DNA from: Leucobacter tenebrionis
GTDB lineage: Bacteria > Actinomycetota > Actinomycetes > Actinomycetales > Microbacteriaceae
Reading direction: 5' to 3'
Length of the DNA stretch: 64,000 nt
NCBI RefSeq assembly: GCF_019884725.1
Contig: NZ_CP082322.1
Location: forward strand, 2,852,001-2,916,000
A model generated the notes under the pieces. That model did no database searches and was not told where the DNA came from. It saw only the letters and a list, made by a program, of their open reading frames with translations. Positions within the stretch are counted from its first letter, which is position 1. Each line of letters opens with the position of its first letter. The position numbers and the translations under genes were made by a program. Shown here piece after piece: positions 62,113-64,000 of this stretch.

Positions 62113-62954
62113 CCCCCCGCATCATCGAGTCGGTCGTGCGCACCGCGCTCGCCGAAGACGCCCCCTGGGGCGACCTCACCGTCGAACTCGCGATCCCCGA
62201 GGGGTTGTGCATCGACACTCGGCTTGTGGCCAGGGAGCCCGGAGTGTTCGCGGGCGGTCCCCTCGTCGTCGAGACCTTCCGGCAGCTCGACACACGGATC
62301 GAGGTGACCGCGCTCGCAGCGGAGGGGGAGGCGTTCAGTGCGGGCCAGTCGCTCGCGCGCATCGCCGGACCCGCACGCGGCGTGCTGACGGGCGAGCGGG
62401 TGGCGCTCAACCTCTGCCAGCGCCTGAGCGGTATCGCAGCGCTCACCGCGCGATACGTCGCCGCCGTCTCCCACACCGGTGCCCGCATCGCTGATACCCG
62501 CAAGACGACGCCCGGGCTGCGCGCACTCGAGAAGCACGCGGTGCGGGCGGGCGGAGGAACGAACCACCGCTTCGGGCTCTCCGATGCGATCATGGTGAAG
62601 GACAACCACCTCGCCGCTCTCGGTGCCATGGACGACGAATCGACCACGGCGGCGTTGCGGGAGCTGCGCAGTCGAGCGGGCCACACCGTCTCGATCGTGG
62701 TCGAGGTGGATCGACTCGAACAGATTCCTCCGGTGCTCGCAGCTGCTCCGACCGGCATTCTGCTCGACAACTTCTCGATCGAGGACCTCCGCGAGGGGGT
62801 GCGGATGATCGACGGTCGCGCGGTCGTCGAAGCCAGCGGGGGCGTGAGCCTCGAGACCGTCGCGCAGATCGCGGAGACCGGCGTCGACATCATCTCCGTC
62901 GGCCGTCTGACGCACGGTGCGCAGGCGCTCGATCTCGGCCTGGACACCCCGTGA
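62106..62954 (+). CDS. nadC: Nicotinate-nucleotide pyrophosphorylase (carboxylating)
   Basis: Quinolinate phosphoribosyltransferase, 282 residues: quinolinate plus PRPP to nicotinate mononucleotide, CO2 and PPi. Landmarks: LAEDAPWGDLTVELAIPEG near residue 14, ERVALNLCQRLSGIAALTAR near 98, DTRKTTPGLRALEKHAVRAG near 132, NHRFGLSDAIMVKDNHLAAL near 155, GILLDNFSIEDLREGV, and VVEASGGVSLETVAQIAETG with VDIISVGRLTHGA at the end. Overlaps nadB by seven bases and the next gene by four. Completes the de novo pathway with nadA and nadB. Confidence 0.97.
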   Translation: MLTPRIIESVVRTALAEDAPWGDLTVELAIPEGLCIDTRLVAREPGVFAGGPLVVETFRQLDTRIEVTALAAEGEAFSAGQSLARIAGPARGVLTGERVALNLCQRLSGIAALTARYVAAVSHTGARIADTRKTTPGLRALEKHAVRAGGGTNHRFGLSDAIMVKDNHLAALGAMDDESTTAALRELRSRAGHTVSIVVEVDRLEQIPPVLAAAPTGILLDNFSIEDLREGVRMIDGRAVVEASGGVSLETVAQIAETGVDIISVGRLTHGAQALDLGLDTP

Positions 62955-64000
62955 ACCTCGACGAATCGCACTCGCGATACCTCGATGCCGCGGCCACCGC
63001 GCTGTTGCGCCCGGAAGCCCGCGCGGCGATGCTCTCGGCTCTCGACGCGGGTCAGGCCAACCCGTCGAGCGTGCATCAGGCCGGATACCGCGCGCAGCAG
63101 GCCCTGGACGCCGCTCGCGCGGCGATCGCGAAAGCCCTCGGCGCGCGCACGGATGAGGTGGTGCTCACCTCTGGCGGTACGGAGGCCAACAACCTCGCGG
63201 TGATCGGGCTCGCGCTCGCCGACCCGCGCGGCCGCCACATCGTGACCACGCCGATCGAGCACCCCTCCGTGCTCGAGAGCTGCCGCTTCCTGCAGCGGCT
63301 GCACGGGTTCGAGCTGAGCCTGGTGCCCGTCGATGCCGAGGGGCGCGTCGATCCGGCGGATGTCGCCGCCGCTCTCCGGGAGGACACGACGCTGCTCACG
63401 GTGGGCCTCGCGAACGCCGAGGTGGGCACGGTGCAGCCGCTGCCGGAGATCGCGGCGCATGCCCGAGCTCTCGGGGTGCGGGTGCACACCGACGCGGTGC
63501 AGGCCGCCGCGTCTCTGCCCGTATCGTTCGCGAGCGACGGCGGCTCCGGTGCCGACCGCAGCCCCGCCTGGCCCGGCTCCGCGGTCGACGCGATGAGCGT
63601 GGCCTCGCACAAGTTCGGCGGGCCGCAGGGCGCCGGCGCACTGCTCGTGCGCGCGCGCCTCCCTCTCGAGCCGCTGCTGCACGGAGGCGGGCAGGAGAGC
63701 GGGCGGCGTTCGGGAACGGAGAACGTGGTCGCGGCGGTCGGTTTCGCCGCTGCCGCCGAGTCCACTGCCGCCGAGATCGGCACCCGCGCTCTGGCTCTGG
63801 TCGAGAGCAGGGACCGCCTGGTCGAGCGGGTGCTCGCAGAGGTGCCGGGGGCGCGTCTGACCGGCCACCCGAGCGAACGACTGCCGGGCCACGCCTCGTT
63901 CGTAATCGCTTCCGCGAGCGGAGAGTCGCTGCTGGTCGCGCTCGATGCCGCGGGTTTCGCGGTCTCTTCGGGCTCGGCCTGCGCGGCGGGACGGGATGAG
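62951..64000 (+). CDS. Cysteine desulfurase, NifS/IscS-like (3' truncated by window)
   Basis: PLP enzyme that strips sulfur from cysteine; 350 codons are visible before the window ends. GTG at 62951 overlaps the nadC stop. It begins YLDAAATALLRPEARAAML; next come QANPSSVHQAGYRAQQALDA, TSGGTEANNLAVIGLALA near residue 75, HTDAVQAAASLPVSFA, the PLP lysine in SVASHKFGGPQGAGALLVRA near 220, and HGGGQESGRRSGTENVVAAV. The catalytic Cys loop SSGSACAAG lies at the very end. As fifth gene of the nad operon it is well placed to supply sulfur for the NadA iron-sulfur cluster. Confidence 0.93.
   Translation, partial: MNLDESHSRYLDAAATALLRPEARAAMLSALDAGQANPSSVHQAGYRAQQALDAARAAIAKALGARTDEVVLTSGGTEANNLAVIGLALADPRGRHIVTTPIEHPSVLESCRFLQRLHGFELSLVPVDAEGRVDPADVAAALREDTTLLTVGLANAEVGTVQPLPEIAAHARALGVRVHTDAVQAAASLPVSFASDGGSGADRSPAWPGSAVDAMSVASHKFGGPQGAGALLVRARLPLEPLLHGGGQESGRRSGTENVVAAVGFAAAAESTAAEIGTRALALVESRDRLVERVLAEVPGARLTGHPSERLPGHASFVIASASGESLLVALDAAGFAVSSGSACAAGRDE

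Overview
The window is very GC-rich chromosomal DNA with actinobacterial hallmarks: strong G/C third positions, GTG starts, TANNNT-type -10 boxes, HAIR and CIRCE heat-shock operators, a fused OtsA-OtsB enzyme and an NrtR-NadABC operon. Gene content and order suggest a Microbacteriaceae member, perhaps close to Leucobacter. The genus is inference; no rRNA or ribosomal protein gene is present to fix it.

Layout. 1-2.9 kb: end of a fused dipeptide-type ABC ATPase gene and a Bcr/CflA-type exporter. 3.0-9.9 kb: complete histidine utilisation locus (hutU-hutI, iclR-type regulator, hutH, hutG), converting histidine to glutamate plus formamide. 10-13.7 kb: typA and an amidohydrolase. 13.9 kb: tRNA-Pro(CGG). 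14-17.5 kb: TetR, GMC oxidoreductase and Zn-alcohol dehydrogenase. 17.7-27.7 kb: a peptide/anion transport and sensing region (LuxR-type response regulator, SLC13 permease, AbgT transporter, M17 aminopeptidase, DUF6325/SHOCT/META small envelope proteins, sensor kinase and a kinase-like partner without ATPase motifs). 27.9 kb: a mycofactocin-type SDR. 28.7-36.1 kb: an OmpR/HK two-component pair divergent from a DUF3500-DUF4956-VTC-Cthe_2159-CotH operon whose CotH gene is a remnant, followed by scraps of a second two-component system. 36.1-38.7 kb: DedA, hydrolase, DUF1801 protein. 39.1-40.8 kb: a Tsr-like 23S rRNA methyltransferase next to a TipA-like thiopeptide-sensing MerR regulator. 40.9-45.5 kb: small membrane proteins, a YidC paralogue, LtrA, a DHFR-like protein and Hsp20. 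45.7-49.2 kb: otsAB fusion and a YbdK-type ligase. 49.4-54.6 kb: complete peptide-type ABC operon with a divergent TetR. 55.5-57.9 kb: FadH-like reductase and CspA. 58.2-64.0 kb: nrtR-nadA-nadB-nadC-cysteine desulfurase (cut by the window edge).

Most notable is the TipA/Tsr pair. A MerR regulator with a TipAS drug-binding domain sits directly upstream of a thiostrepton-resistance-type rRNA methyltransferase. Between them is a MerR-style promoter (TTGACC, 19-bp spacer filled by a perfect palindrome, GACGCT) placed six bases before the methyltransferase ATG. This looks like a drug-inducible, probably leaderless thiopeptide resistance switch without any thiopeptide biosynthesis genes nearby. Other regulatory elements readable from sequence are HAIR plus CIRCE in front of hsp20 and a 23-bp palindrome filling the spacer of the nrtR-nadABC promoter.

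A recurring feature is long-armed inverted repeats (14-27 nt arms, usually 0-2 mismatches) at gene ends. Several share the same sequence at distant sites, so they look like a genome-wide family of terminator/REP-like palindromes.
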